A DNA stretch of 64,000 bases from Streptomyces flavotricini (GCF_020639365.1 NZ_JAINUL010000001.1:5095431-5159430), one strand, 5' to 3'; shown: positions 35,235 to 44,844, counted from the stretch's first letter. Numbers and translations: made by a program. Notes: a model not told the origin generated them from the letters alone.

Positions 35235-36770
35235 TCAGGCGGGCCGGGGTGCTGCAAGCGTCTGGGCAGCCTCTGCGGCCTGGCGCAGATTCTCGGTGGG
35301 GTGAGCAAGGCCGTCGAGCATGGTTATCCCCGACCGGAGTGCTGCCTGGGCCACCTCGTGCAGACCGAGCGGCACAGCGGCCTGTGTGATGAGGAAGTGT
35401 TCCTCGGCGACCCTCATCCCCAAGCCGAGCTCGCGCCAAGCGAGGGTCTGACAGGACGGTTTCGGTAGATCAAGATCGAGCGCCAGCTGATTGGTAGGCG
35501 GCGGTGGCGGCGGGCCGTCAAGTAGCGTGACCGCCCGTTGAAGGGACTGCCAGGCTGCCTCGACCTCGCCGTGGCGGCGTTGCAAAGAGGCGAGGTTGAC
35601 CAGGGCCGAGCCGCGCTTGTCGGCGTCGTCCTGCAGGGACGCGTGCAGGCTGCGCGCCCGGATCGCCTGCCCGAGATCCCCCAGGGCTTTGAGCTCGTTG
35701 GCGAGAGACCCGAGCAGGGCCCCATCACGCGGGCCTGTGTCATCGAGGATGCGTATGAGCGCGGCGCGGGCCAGCTCGGTCTGCCCTTGGCGGCGGGCCA
35801 GCGCCGTCCAGGTGAGGTCGTATTCGTCATGGGGATCCTGGCCGTAGTTCGACTCATCCCAGTCGGCCGCCCACTGGGTGAGGGCCCGTGCGGAATCGGG
35901 GAAACCGCCGAACAGGAAGTGGAAATCGGCGTCGGACTCCCGCAGAGACCGCAGCAGAGCGTGGTCCTGCGTCTCACCGTGCAGGGCGACCAGGACCGCG
36001 GCGAGGCGGAGTTCTTCGGTGGGGCCGCGGCGGACTTCCTGTCGCAGGAGTATGCGCAGAAGCTGCAGGTCGGCCGGCTGCCGGTCGTACTGGGCTGCGC
36101 GCAGGACGGTGGCCCGCCGTACCGGATCGCCCGCAATCGCGTCCCAGCAGTCGCGGTCCGCCCGCATCCGGGCCAGATCGGCCCGGCCGGGAGCGAGAAC
36201 CGCCTGCCAGAGCGGCGGGCGCCGAAGACGGTCCAGCAACGCGTACGCGCAGCCTTCGTCCGCGTTCACCAGCAGGAACTCCGGCTCGGTCCGCAGAAGG
36301 GACTCCTGGAGCCTGCGCAGCAGCTCCCTCCTGGAGAGCTCGCGCAGACCCAACCCGCTGAGCAGCATGCTGCGATCGGCGTCCAGCTCAGGGCCGTAAG
36401 AGTCCCGAATCTCGTCTTCGGTCCGGTTGAACACCGCCTCCAGCACCTCTTCATCGGCCGCGAGGTCGAGTTCGGTGTAGTCGTGCCAGCCCGGCAGACC
36501 GAAGAGAATCTCCAGAGCCTCGTCCATGCCGGCGCCGATGAGGCCCGCTTCGCCCTCGGAGCTCGCGTACAGCACAGCCCCGTCGGCACATATGAAATAG
36601 GTTCCGCCGGTGTCATCGCCCGCCACGGCCCTCAGCGGCGCTCCGCTCGCCAGACGGACCTCTTCCACGTGCTCGGCCCGGTCAAGATCAAAATCGAAGG
36701 ATCCCGCAGCCAGCCTCACCAGATCAGGATTCCGGCGCAGGACAGCAAGTACGTGGTCGGGGCGTGTCAT
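35235..36770 (-). CDS. TPR-like hypothetical protein, 511 aa
   Basis: The N-terminal 115 residues (AGDDTGGTYFICADGAVLYASS, then EALEILFGLPGW) look like a small alpha/beta domain reminiscent of SUKH-type proteins. The remainder is helical with TPR-like pairs (WTALARRQGQTELARAAL; LGSLANELKALGDLGQAI; ALVNLASLQRRHGEVEAAW). No catalytic motif. Possibly an immunity or scaffold protein. It is convergent with the recombinase module (13 bp apart), so it belongs to the resident DNA to the right. ATG 36770 gives the full domain. Confidence 0.6.
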   Translation of the reverse strand: MTRPDHVLAVLRRNPDLVRLAAGSFDFDLDRAEHVEEVRLASGAPLRAVAGDDTGGTYFICADGAVLYASSEGEAGLIGAGMDEALEILFGLPGWHDYTELDLAADEEVLEAVFNRTEDEIRDSYGPELDADRSMLLSGLGLRELSRRELLRRLQESLLRTEPEFLLVNADEGCAYALLDRLRRPPLWQAVLAPGRADLARMRADRDCWDAIAGDPVRRATVLRAAQYDRQPADLQLLRILLRQEVRRGPTEELRLAAVLVALHGETQDHALLRSLRESDADFHFLFGGFPDSARALTQWAADWDESNYGQDPHDEYDLTWTALARRQGQTELARAALIRILDDTGPRDGALLGSLANELKALGDLGQAIRARSLHASLQDDADKRGSALVNLASLQRRHGEVEAAWQSLQRAVTLLDGPPPPPPTNQLALDLDLPKPSCQTLAWRELGLGMRVAEEHFLITQAAVPLGLHEVAQAALRSGITMLDGLAHPTENLRQAAEAAQTLAAPRPA

Positions 36771-37076
36771 GGCCGGACCGTAACAGCCGCCGCTGACACC
36801 AGATCGTGCACGGTCTCAATACTGGAGGGTTTGCTCAGCATGACCGGCCGGACACCGGACACCGCAAAACCCGCAGGGTCTCGGCAGCCTGCGCCAGCAT
36901 CGGCTCGACCGGCGGCCTGAGCACCATCCCCAACTCCCTCGCGCCTTGGCCCCTATCCCAGAGTCGGCCAGGCCAGTCCCCTTCGGGCCGGTGGCGCGGC
37001 CGTCGCATCCACCATCCGAGGGGGCCAGCGGGCCGGTCAGACGGGTCTCCGGGGCCGACTGCGGCACGGTAGCGGC
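36771..37076. other. Intergenic, nothing recognised
   Basis: About 306 bp between divergent genes. It should contain both promoters; no clear consensus is visible. Confidence 0.4.
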
Positions 37077-37562
37077 ATGCGCCGCTGGTCCCTGCCCCTG
37101 CTCCTCGCCGCCCTCCTCACGGCTCCCGGATGCGTCACCGTCCACCCGGCCCCCGCCCGGCCCGCCAAGGTGACAGCTCCGGCAGACCACAAGCAGCCGG
37201 CCAGCCCTCGGCCCGCACGGCCGGACACCGGGCCGGGACTGCCCCTCTCCCGCCTGCCCGAGCCACCCACCACCCCCGAGCACGACCGCGCGCCCGCCCC
37301 CGCCCGCCGCGCGCCGACCCGCAAGGCATCCGACGAGACCCGGCACGCCCGGACGGCACCCCGGCACAGGGCCGCCCCGCCGAAGCACGCCGCGAAACCC
37401 AAGCCCAGGAAGGCCAAGGCGCGGCCGAGCCGTACGCCCGCCCCTCCGGGACGCCCCGCGACGGGCGCGGGGACCGCCGACATGACGGCCCTGTGCCGCG
37501 CCGCGCACGGCGTGACCAGCACCCCCATCACCGCCCTGTGCCACCAGACCTACGGCCGGTGA
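37077..37562 (+). CDS. Pro/Ala-rich lipoprotein, 161 aa
   Basis: A lipoprotein signal ends in LLTAPGC (lipobox Cys at residue 19). A long Pro/Ala/Arg/Lys-rich, disordered cell-wall-spanning linker follows. The conserved-looking C-terminal 25 residues read MTALCRAAHGV and ITALCHQTYG, with two Cys that could form a disulfide or bind metal. It is anchored in the outer face of the membrane. Function unknown. Confidence 0.65.
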   Translation: MRRWSLPLLLAALLTAPGCVTVHPAPARPAKVTAPADHKQPASPRPARPDTGPGLPLSRLPEPPTTPEHDRAPAPARRAPTRKASDETRHARTAPRHRAAPPKHAAKPKPRKAKARPSRTPAPPGRPATGAGTADMTALCRAAHGVTSTPITALCHQTYGR

Positions 37563-37638
37563 CCTGCGCAGACTCGCGCAGAAATTCGAACATGAGATCT
37601 AATAGGAGGGACGTCCTCCGCACCGCCAGGAGCCCACG

Positions 37639-37758
37639 ATGACCACCCCCGCACCCCCCGCCAGACCGCAGCCCGTCACCTGGGCTCCGAGCCAGACCGG
37701 ACCCTGTGCCCGCTGGCCTGTTAACTGCACTAGTGACTCCGATTCCGGAGCGGGCTGA
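37639..37758 (+). pseudogene. Small zinc-ribbon-like gene, 5' part, split by an insertion
   Basis: AGGAG precedes ATG 37639. The product begins MTTPAPPARPQPVTWAPSQT and continues GPCARW, an N-terminus typical of small Streptomyces proteins found upstream of DUF6233 genes. After about residue 29 the frame turns into element sequence and stops at 37758. A fitting 3' half lies at 42756-42854. The two halves flank the recombinase unit, so the gene appears interrupted by it. Confidence 0.5.
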
Positions 37759-37782
37759 TCCATGTCCTGAAGGAAGCTCCTG

Positions 37783-38978
37783 TTGTTAGACCTGCGCCAC
37801 CAGCTGATCGAAGGCCGGGCTGATGTGCCCCGTGTCGGTTCGGTCATCGCGCTGGCACCATCCCCTGGTACGCCCTCCTGGACGCTGACGGCGCCGTCGT
37901 TACGCACGTTGTTCCGTACCTTCGAGGCCTGATCCTGGACGACAACCGTCCGGCGACCACGAAGAGCTACGCTCACGACCTGCTCCGCTGGCACCGGCTG
38001 CTGTGGTTCCTGGGTATCGACTGGGACCGCGCGACTGAGGCGGAGACCTCCGCACTGGTCGGATGGCTCCGCACCGCGCCGAACCCGCAGCGCCGCCGAC
38101 GGAACCCCAACTCGCCGCAGGCGGGCTCGGTCAACCCGCGCACCGGCAAGCCCTACCTCAAGGCCGGATACGCGCCTTCCACGATCAACCACTGCCTGAC
38201 TGTGGTCAGCGGCTTCTACGCCTACCACCGGCACTACAACCGCGGTCCGCTGATCAACCCTGTGCCTGAGTCGAAGGCACAGCGCCGGGCCCTGGCTCAT
38301 CGAGCTCCGGACGACGAACTCCCGCAGTTCCGGCGGGCCCGGCTGCGCCAGCGGGTCCCCAAGACCGATCCGCGCTCGATTCCGGACGGAATGTGGGACG
38401 AGTTCTTCGCCGCGCTGACCTGCGACCGGGACCGGGCAGCCGTGCTGCTCTACGTCTCCAGCGGCTCGCGTGCCGGCGAACTCCTCCAGGTCACGCCAGG
38501 AGACATCGACTGGGCCAAGCAGCTGATCTGGGTGGTCACCAAGGGCCGGGACGACCGCGAGGCGGTCCCGGTCAGTCCGCAGGCCCTAACCGTCTTGGCC
38601 GCCTACCTCGACCGCATTGGGCTGCCGGCGGCCGATCAGCCGGTCCTTCGCACACGCCGGGGTCCGGACCGGCCGCTGACCTACTGGGCGATGCGGCGCG
38701 TGATCCAGCGAGTGAACGACAGGCTCGGCACGAACTGGACGCTGCACGACCTGCGGCACACCGCCGCGATGCGGATGGCAAACGACCCGAACCTCACGCT
38801 CGCCCAGGTCCGGGTGATCCTGCGGCACAACGACCTTGCGACCACCGGCCGCTACCTCAATGCCAGGGTCGAGGACCTCTTCGACGCCCTCCAAGCCCAC
38901 TACACCCGACCGCGCGTCGAGCGGACGATCGCACCGGGCTACGACCCCGACGACTTCAAGGCGGTGTTCGGTGCCTAG
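37783..38978 (+). pseudogene. Tyrosine recombinase (first of pair), frameshifted near 37865
   Basis: TTG 37783 has GAAGGAAG about 6 nt upstream and starts LLDLRHQLIEGRADVPRVGS. At about 37858-37870 homology passes to another frame, continuing PWYALLDADGAVV and then KSYAHDLLRWHRLLW (core-binding domain). The catalytic domain is complete: GSRAGELLQV (Arg I), TKGRDDREAVP, LHDLRHTAAMRM (H, R) and ILRHNDLATTGRYL (H, Tyr). No ATG/GTG/TTG exists in the second frame before 38202, so the intact product needs a repaired frame. The downstream recombinase overlaps its stop by 8 bp. Confidence 0.75.
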
Positions 38979-41433
38979 CCGCGCGACAATCGAGATCTAC
39001 ACCTCCCGGCACCGGCGACGGAACTACAGCGAGCCGCGCGAGGGAACCCAGTTCCAGCGCGCTCTGCTCCAGGCCGAGCCCGCACCCCGGCCAGAGGTTC
39101 CGCCGGCCCCGTTCGGAGACCTGTCCTCGATCGGCATCGAGGAGTTCTGTGCCTTGGTCACCGATCTTCTTCGAGATAGAAACCGGTCGGTCGCCGAGAA
39201 GCGACGGTCCGGTATCCGCGGTCTCTTCGGCTACCTGGAGACCCTGCCCGGAGCCACCTGGCAGGAACGGTGGGACGCCAGCGTCTTCAAGGGCGAGGAC
39301 GCCCAACCGGTGAACGTACTGGCCCCGCCCGGCTCGACGGCCCGGCGCAACAGTCTCGTGGCAGCGGTCAAGCTGGCCTTCTGCATGCGGATCATCCAGC
39401 CCTGCCTCAGCGGGTTTCGCGCGAACAGGTTCCCCGGGTACGCCGAACAGTTCCGGCTCGCGCAGACAGACCCGCGCCTGGATGCCTTCTTCGAAGCGGC
39501 CAGCAACCACCCTCGGCTCAGCACGGTTCATCAAGACCGGGCCAAGTTCGATGTGACCTGCGCGCTCACGACGCAGGGCATCGCTTTGGCGGATCTCACC
39601 CCTGCTGCGCTGCTGCACTACTCCGTGGAGAACAAACGGCTCGGTCTCACTCACGGGGCCTGCCACCAGGACAGGACCCGGTATGCGGCCCGCGGGGCCT
39701 GGGAGGTGCTGCGCGACATGGGGCACTTCCCGAACGGCACGGCACCCACGCTGCGAAAGACCCTCGCGCAGGGACAGCACTCGGTCGAAGGGCTCGTCGA
39801 CCGCTATGGAATCCAGAACGCAGAGGTCCGCCAGCTACTCATCGACTACCTGCTGCGTCGCAAGTCCGACACCGACTACACCACCCTGGACCAGCTCTCC
39901 CGCCAACTGGCCAGCACCTTCTGGGCCACCATCGAACAGATCAACCCGCAGCAGGCGGACCTGGCCCTGAGTGCGGAGGTCTATGACCAATGGAGGGCGG
40001 AGATCCGGTATTGGCAGCACGACAAGTCGAAGGTCCGCATGGACGTCGCGGCCGTGCTACTGACGGTTCGCGGCCTCTACATGGACCTTCACACCTGGGC
40101 CGTCGCCGAACCCGAACGCTGGGCCCGATGGGTGGCGCCCTGCCCGATCCTGCCCCGGGACCTCAAAGGCTTCGGGAAACGCCGACGCGAGATCTACCGG
40201 CGGATGGCCGACCGCACCCGGGTCCGCCAGCCGCTCCTGCCCGTCCTCGTCGAGCACGTCGAGTCCCGGCACGAGCACCTGAGCAGCCTCCTGGCAGCCG
40301 CCCGCCTCGTCCCGCTCGGCACGGCGTTCGTCCACCGCGGCCGCCACTACGCCCGCAGCGATTCCCCAGAAGACCGCCGTCGGATCAAAACCGAGGCCGG
40401 GCCGACGATCCGGATCGTTGACCAGGAAACGGGCAAGACGATCCACCTGGACCAGGTCGAAGACCTCGCCTTCTGGGAGTGGGCCGCGGTCGAGATCCTC
40501 CGGCACAGCGGGATCCGGATCGAGGAGCTGACCGAGCTCACCCACCTCAGCATCCGCCAGTATCAGCGGCCCACCGGAGAGGTCATCGCCCTGTTGGTGA
40601 TCGCTCCGTCCAAAGGCGAACGGGAACGTGTCATCCCGATGTCTCCCGATCTCTTCCACGCCATCGCTCAGGTCGTCCGCCGCCAGACCCGAAACCGGCG
40701 GGCCATCCCGCTCGTCAGCCGCTACGACCCGCAGGAACGACTCTGGTCGGACCCCATGCCCTTCTTGTTCCAGCGCCAGCGGGGAACAGCCCACGACGTT
40801 CTTGCATCACGCACCATCACGGGCATGCTGAGGCGGAGCTGCAACGAGATCGCCCAGACGAATCCCATGTTCACCGACACGAAGTTCACCCCGCACGACT
40901 TCCGCAGGCTCTTCGCCACCGACATCGTCAACGGCGGCCTACCCATCCACGTCGGCGCCGCCCTGCTGGGACACCTGAACCTGCAGACCACCCAGGGCTA
41001 CGTCGCGGTCTTCGCCGAAGAAATCGTCCAGCACTACCAGGAGTTCCTCAACCACCGGCGGGGCCAGCGCCCGGAGGGCGAATACTTCGATGTCACGCCG
41101 CAGGAGTGGGCGGAGTTCGAGGAGCACTTCGACAAGCGCAAGGTCGAACTCGGGAACTGCGGCCGGCCCTACGGATCCCCCTGCCAGCATGAACACGCAT
41201 GCATCCGATGCCCCATGCTGCAGGTCAACCCGAAGATGCTGCCCAGGCTCGCCGAGATCGAAAAAGACCTGGTCCTGCGCCGCAAACGCGCCGAGGAAGA
41301 ACAGTGGCTCGGCGAGATCGAAGGCATCGACATGACCTTGACCTTCGTCCGCACCAAACAGGCCGACGCCGCCCGAACCGCCCACCGGGCGCCCGTCGCC
41401 CTCGGCATCCCGACCACCCGCCGGCCTGAGTAA
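38971..41433 (+). CDS. Large tyrosine recombinase (second of pair), 820 aa
   Basis: GTG 38971 overlaps the previous stop, implying coupling. The protein has a long N-terminal part with SAM-like helices. The catalytic domain comes at about 490-680: LRHSGIRIEELTEL (Arg I), APSKGERERVIPM (Lys in beta-hairpin), HDFRRLFAT (H, R) and LLGHLNLQTTQGYV (H, Tyr). A C-terminal Cys/His cluster follows (C...GSPCQHEHACIRCPM), which in related recombinases is a zinc-ribbon. The tail matches the remnant at 6064-6204, showing the family has moved more than once here. Confidence 0.82.
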   Translation: MPSRATIEIYTSRHRRRNYSEPREGTQFQRALLQAEPAPRPEVPPAPFGDLSSIGIEEFCALVTDLLRDRNRSVAEKRRSGIRGLFGYLETLPGATWQERWDASVFKGEDAQPVNVLAPPGSTARRNSLVAAVKLAFCMRIIQPCLSGFRANRFPGYAEQFRLAQTDPRLDAFFEAASNHPRLSTVHQDRAKFDVTCALTTQGIALADLTPAALLHYSVENKRLGLTHGACHQDRTRYAARGAWEVLRDMGHFPNGTAPTLRKTLAQGQHSVEGLVDRYGIQNAEVRQLLIDYLLRRKSDTDYTTLDQLSRQLASTFWATIEQINPQQADLALSAEVYDQWRAEIRYWQHDKSKVRMDVAAVLLTVRGLYMDLHTWAVAEPERWARWVAPCPILPRDLKGFGKRRREIYRRMADRTRVRQPLLPVLVEHVESRHEHLSSLLAAARLVPLGTAFVHRGRHYARSDSPEDRRRIKTEAGPTIRIVDQETGKTIHLDQVEDLAFWEWAAVEILRHSGIRIEELTELTHLSIRQYQRPTGEVIALLVIAPSKGERERVIPMSPDLFHAIAQVVRRQTRNRRAIPLVSRYDPQERLWSDPMPFLFQRQRGTAHDVLASRTITGMLRRSCNEIAQTNPMFTDTKFTPHDFRRLFATDIVNGGLPIHVGAALLGHLNLQTTQGYVAVFAEEIVQHYQEFLNHRRGQRPEGEYFDVTPQEWAEFEEHFDKRKVELGNCGRPYGSPCQHEHACIRCPMLQVNPKMLPRLAEIEKDLVLRRKRAEEEQWLGEIEGIDMTLTFVRTKQADAARTAHRAPVALGIPTTRRPE

Positions 41434-41551
41434 GCCGACCCGAATACTCGATCTCGGCTCGCTCCTGACCACGCGGCTGACCGCGACCGCCCAGGCACTG
41501 AGACCGTCCCTCGCACGCAAGGGCTCGGATGCAGCCAGCTAGCATCCGGGC

Positions 41552-42703
41552 ATGATACGAGACCAACCACCGAGGCCGCTCGCCGTCGGCGACGTCGTCG
41601 CCGTGTACTCCGAAGCGCTCGGTGCCTGGACCGCCTCGCAAGTCACCGGCCTCGACGCCGCGGCAAAGTCCGCTGCGGTCCTCGAACTGGACTGGTCCGG
41701 CCCCGAGCCGGCGACCGTGGCCGATCTTGGCGACGTGCAGCCGCTCCGACTCACGCACCACAGCTGGGGCGGCAAACTCTCCCACTGCAACCACGGGTGG
41801 CTCCTTCCGAAAAGCTTCACGGTGATCGGCTTCCTGCCCCCGCTGGTGACCGGACCCTCGTACGCCTATTCCCTGGCATGGGGGCGGGGCGAACAGCTGG
41901 CCAGGCAGCGGCACTGGGACAGCGGCGACCGCGAGGACTGGACTGCCCCGTACGCGCTGACGTGCACAGCCAACGAGCTGGCCGCCGAACACCCTGGCGG
42001 CGTCGTACGGGCAAGCGTCAAACACCTCACCGTCCGCGGGATCACCCAGCTTGACTGCGCCCACCTCGTCGCCGACTTCCCGAACCTGACCCGCTTGTCA
42101 CTGTCGGGGAACCTGGGCACCCTCACATCGGCGGCAGCCCTGAACCAGCTGCCTCGGCTGCAGGGGATCACGATCACAGAACTGTTCGGGATGGGGGCAT
42201 CAGACTGTCTGCTGCCGCCCCGCGTCCCGAAGCTGGAAGAGGTGTCGCTGTACGGGATTCCGGCGGACTACGCGGCCGCGATGCGCAAGGTCTGGCGTCC
42301 CCACGTGCGAGACGGAGTGCAGCTCGACGTCCGGGGAGCCCGCAAGCCGGAATGGGTCGCAGCCAACGCTGCCAACCCGCTCCGCGACTGGGACGGCCGC
42401 GAGCACATACCCCGCACTGCGTACCGCAAGACCATTGCCCAGTACAAGGGCACCCGGGACGCCTTCCTCGCCGAGATCACCAGCGGCGAGCAGCACGCCA
42501 ACATCACGGAGATCGGGCGCGCCTTCGCAGCCGCCCTCAACGCACTGGACAGCCGCTCGCCCTTTATCGAGACCGTGGAACGCGAGGAGCTGTTCGACGC
42601 TCTGGACTTCCTGGTGGACGAAGCGCAGACATCTGCCGGACGTGACCTGTCCGCCGCTCGCACGACGCTGATCGAAGGCGTGAACTCCATCCGAGACTGG
42701 TGA
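41552..42703 (+). CDS. Leucine-rich cargo protein of the recombinase unit, 383 aa
   Basis: Residues 1-65 resemble a small beta-barrel (VGDVVAVYSEALGAWTASQV ... LELDW, Tudor/SH3-like). The centre has irregular leucine-rich repeats (HLTVRGITQLDC, FPNLTRLSLSGNLGTL, LPRLQGITITEL, VPKLEEVSLYGIP). The C-terminal 110 residues are helical (NITEIGRAFAAALNAL). No signal peptide, so cytoplasmic. It occupies the position where a Tn554-like unit carries tnpC or cargo. I do not recognise a function; the beta-barrel plus LRR plan suggests protein or nucleic-acid binding. Confidence 0.6.
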   Translation: MIRDQPPRPLAVGDVVAVYSEALGAWTASQVTGLDAAAKSAAVLELDWSGPEPATVADLGDVQPLRLTHHSWGGKLSHCNHGWLLPKSFTVIGFLPPLVTGPSYAYSLAWGRGEQLARQRHWDSGDREDWTAPYALTCTANELAAEHPGGVVRASVKHLTVRGITQLDCAHLVADFPNLTRLSLSGNLGTLTSAAALNQLPRLQGITITELFGMGASDCLLPPRVPKLEEVSLYGIPADYAAAMRKVWRPHVRDGVQLDVRGARKPEWVAANAANPLRDWDGREHIPRTAYRKTIAQYKGTRDAFLAEITSGEQHANITEIGRAFAAALNALDSRSPFIETVEREELFDALDFLVDEAQTSAGRDLSAARTTLIEGVNSIRDW

Positions 42704-42755
42704 CCGCCGCCCATCTGCTACCACCGATGTCGCTCAGATTTGCTCGCCTTGACTA

Positions 42756-42854
42756 GTGCAGAGAAGCCACGCCCCCACGTGCCGATACGGAGTCGGGGCC
42801 TCGCCGCTCTGCGCGGCATGCAAGGTGCTGCGGCAGGCGCAGTACGGGGGCTGA
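42756..42854 (+). pseudogene. 3' part of the small gene split by the recombinase unit
   Basis: The frame reads PTCRYGVGASPLCAACKVL and then RQAQYGG, stop. CxxC spacing and the ending are typical of small Streptomyces zinc-ribbon proteins preceding DUF6233 genes, and the following gene starts 3 bp later. It pairs with the 5' fragment at 37639. Confidence 0.5.
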
Positions 42855-42857
42855 GCG

Positions 42858-43190
42858 GTGTCCGAACTCCCGCCTGACCTGCCGCGTCTGCGCACCGTCG
42901 TGACGTATCTGCGCGGCGAGCTCGTCCGTGCCGAGCGGGCCCTGAATACGGCGGAGGAGCGCGAGGCCCTCGCCGCGCGGCGCCGACCGCCGACCGAGCC
43001 GCCCGCGTGGTTGATCGAGCGCGGTATCGGGGCGGGCCGGCTGCCAGTCCGCGTCCACGTCGGGGGCTGCTGGGACAGCCGAAAGCGCTGCGCTCCCATC
43101 GGCACCGATCAGGCACGGCGGGCTCTTGTCGAGGGGATACCCGCCTGCCCGCACTGTCGGCCTGACACAGCCCTCGGGATGCCGGAGTGA
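42858..43190 (+). CDS. DUF6233 family protein, 110 aa
   Basis: GTG start directly after the small split gene. The product has the DUF6233 pattern: ELPPDLPRLRTVVTYLRGEL at the start, an Arg/Glu coiled region, PPAWLIERGIG, GRLPVRVHVGGCWD, and an ACPHCRPDTALG zinc-ribbon-like end. It is widespread in Streptomyces accessory DNA, and its function is not known. It was probably an operon partner of the interrupted gene. Confidence 0.75.
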   Translation: MSELPPDLPRLRTVVTYLRGELVRAERALNTAEEREALAARRRPPTEPPAWLIERGIGAGRLPVRVHVGGCWDSRKRCAPIGTDQARRALVEGIPACPHCRPDTALGMPE

Positions 43191-43213
43191 ACGGCGGGCG
43201 GCACGGTGGAGGC

Positions 43214-43543
43214 ATGCCCCCTGACCTGCGCATCGTCGTCTACCCCCCGGATGCCGAGGGCGGGCGCCGCGTCCGCGTCGACGGAGAGATCCTCGGCCGC
43301 GCCCTCGACCCCGCCGATCTCCTCGAATTCCTGCGCCGTGCCGGCCTCGACCCTGACGACGTCCGCATGGACGACGAGCTGCTCATCGAGTGGCGCGGCG
43401 GCGGACCGGCCATGTGGAGCCCGGACACCGGAGAGCAGTGGCGCAACCAGGCGGACAACACTGCAAGTCCTGGCCCTGCTTCAGCGAGGCCAGGACTTGC
43501 AGCTAGGGCGTGTGTCGGAAGTGCTTTAGGTTGGCTGATGTGA
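43214..43543 (+). CDS. Small hypothetical (VYPPD-type), 109 aa
   Basis: ATG 43214 with GGTGGAGG upstream. The first about 80 residues are family-like: LRIVVYPPDAEGGRRVRVDG, DLLEFLRRAGLD, IEWRGGGPAMW. The normal end would be soon after that Trp; instead the frame runs on through a hairpin at 43461-43502. It is a paralogue of the pseudogene at 49754-49965. It follows DUF6233 by 23 bp, so is probably in the same operon. Function unknown. Confidence 0.6.
   Translation: MPPDLRIVVYPPDAEGGRRVRVDGEILGRALDPADLLEFLRRAGLDPDDVRMDDELLIEWRGGGPAMWSPDTGEQWRNQADNTASPGPASARPGLAARACVGSALGWLM
43461..43502 (+). terminator. 14-bp stem hairpin at the end of the DUF6233 cluster
   Basis: CTGCAAGTCCTGGC pairs with GCCAGGACTTGCAG around a 14-nt loop. 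It lies inside the 3' extension of the preceding reading frame, suggesting that frame once ended earlier or that the extension is untranslated in effect. Confidence 0.7.
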
Positions 43544-44061
43544 GTGCGCGGGGGCGAAGTTACCGATACGTCGGACCGGTTGAGCTGAAGACTGCGGTCC
43601 GGCCTGGCAGCGGCGGGTGCCCGATCCGCTCGGCGGCTGACTTCGACGGTTGGATCGCTGAGCGATCGGCAGCAGAGCTGACCGAACCGTTCACCTTCGT
43701 GGTCGGCACGGATGGTGTGCTTCGGCTGGCGCCGCGGCGAAGCGAGCACGTGGCCTGCGCTGGTGGGGACATGGTTCTCAGTGCCGGCGAAATCAGCTTC
43801 ATGCGTGAGGCAGACCGGTGGGCCGTGGGCGAGGTCAGCAACCAATCCACCGGATACTGCCCGGACGTGACCTCCTGGCCGGCAGTCGCTCATGCTCTGG
43901 ACGACGTAGAACTTGGGCGGCCCTCCGGCTTCACCCACGAGGTGGTGTTCCGGCGGTGTCCCGACTGCCAGGAGCACAACATCGTGCGCGAGGACGACTT
44001 CGTCTGCGTCTTCTGCGGCAGCGATCTGCCGGAGACGTGGAACGTGGATCCCACCGTGTGA
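43540..44061 (+). CDS. Zinc-ribbon hypothetical, 173 aa
   Basis: GTG 43540 chosen; a longer frame from 43510 overlaps the hairpin region. The protein is alpha/beta with GRSYRYVGPVELK at the start and a C-terminal zinc ribbon: RRCPDCQEH ... FVCVFCGSDLP (two CxxC pairs). The region before it (DVTSWPAVAHALDDV) is unassigned. The unit next to it is an IS5-family fragment in opposite orientation. Possibly nucleic-acid binding; function unknown. Confidence 0.6.
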   Translation: MSARGRSYRYVGPVELKTAVRPGSGGCPIRSAADFDGWIAERSAAELTEPFTFVVGTDGVLRLAPRRSEHVACAGGDMVLSAGEISFMREADRWAVGEVSNQSTGYCPDVTSWPAVAHALDDVELGRPSGFTHEVVFRRCPDCQEHNIVREDDFVCVFCGSDLPETWNVDPTV

Positions 44062-44071
44062 TGGCCATGGG

Positions 44072-44844
44072 TCACAGCCACTCGTTGATGGCCGCGACGA
44101 GGACGGTCGCCTCGTAGCGGACCGCGAGCTTGTCATATCGCGTGGCGACCGCCCGGTGCCTCTTGAGGCGGTTGATCCCGCACTCGACCGCGTGACGTTC
44201 GCGGTAGTCGACCGGGTCGAAGTACGGAGGCCGGCCGCTGCGGGAGCCTCTCTTCTGGCGGTTGTGGGCTTGGTCAGCGTTGTCCGGGATGGTGCAGCGG
44301 ATCCCGCGTCGGCGCAGATAGGCGCGGTTCTTGCGGGAGCGTACGCCTTGTCAGTCCTCACGCGGTCGGGCCGGACGCGTGGCCGGCCCGGCCCGATGCG
44401 GGGTACTCGGACCTTGTTGAGCACGGGTTCGAACTGCGGTGAGTCCCCGCGCTGCCCGGCCGTGATCACGATCGTCATGGGCTTCTGGCCCTGCTCAACG
44501 GCGCGGTGCAACTTGGTGGTGAACCCGCCGCGTGAGCGGCCCAGCCCGTGATCATCGGGCTCGGTGAACACACCGCCCGGCGGTTCTTTCTGCAGGTCCC
44601 CTCGCTTGCGGGCCCCAGCCGCGTGCTGATGAACACGACAGACCGTGGAGTCGACGCTCAGGTCCCATGTGATCGCACCCTTCGCGTCGGCCAAGGACTG
44701 CAGCCGGGTCATGATCCGGTGCCAAGTTCCGGTCCGCTGCCACCGACGGAACAAGTCGTAGACCCGACCCCACGGCCCGTACTCGACGGGCACATCCCGC
44801 CACGGAACACCGGTGCGGACCCGATACCGTATGCCGTCGATCAA
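44072..44844 (-). pseudogene. IS5-family transposase, truncated and frameshifted
   Basis: The N-terminal part reads IDGIRYRVRTGVPWRDVP (IS5/IS427 group) with LSVDSTVCRVHQ (first D) and RGGFTTKLH. Near 44345, after VRTDKAYA, the match shifts frame and continues SRKNRAYLRRRGIRCTIP and then ECGINRLKRHRAVATRYDKL to a stop at 44072. About 30 N-terminal residues are missing at 44845. It is inactive on two counts. Confidence 0.85.

Larger units (their letters stand above)
37725..42761 (+). mobile_element. Tyrosine-recombinase unit with leucine-rich cargo gene
   Basis: Bounded by CTGCACTAGT at 37725-37734 and its reverse complement ACTAGTGCAG at 42752-42761. Inside are two tyrosine recombinases (the first frameshifted) and a leucine-rich hypothetical gene. 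The two outer flanks read as the two ends of one small gene. Boundaries are inferred from this and are uncertain by several bases. Confidence 0.5.
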
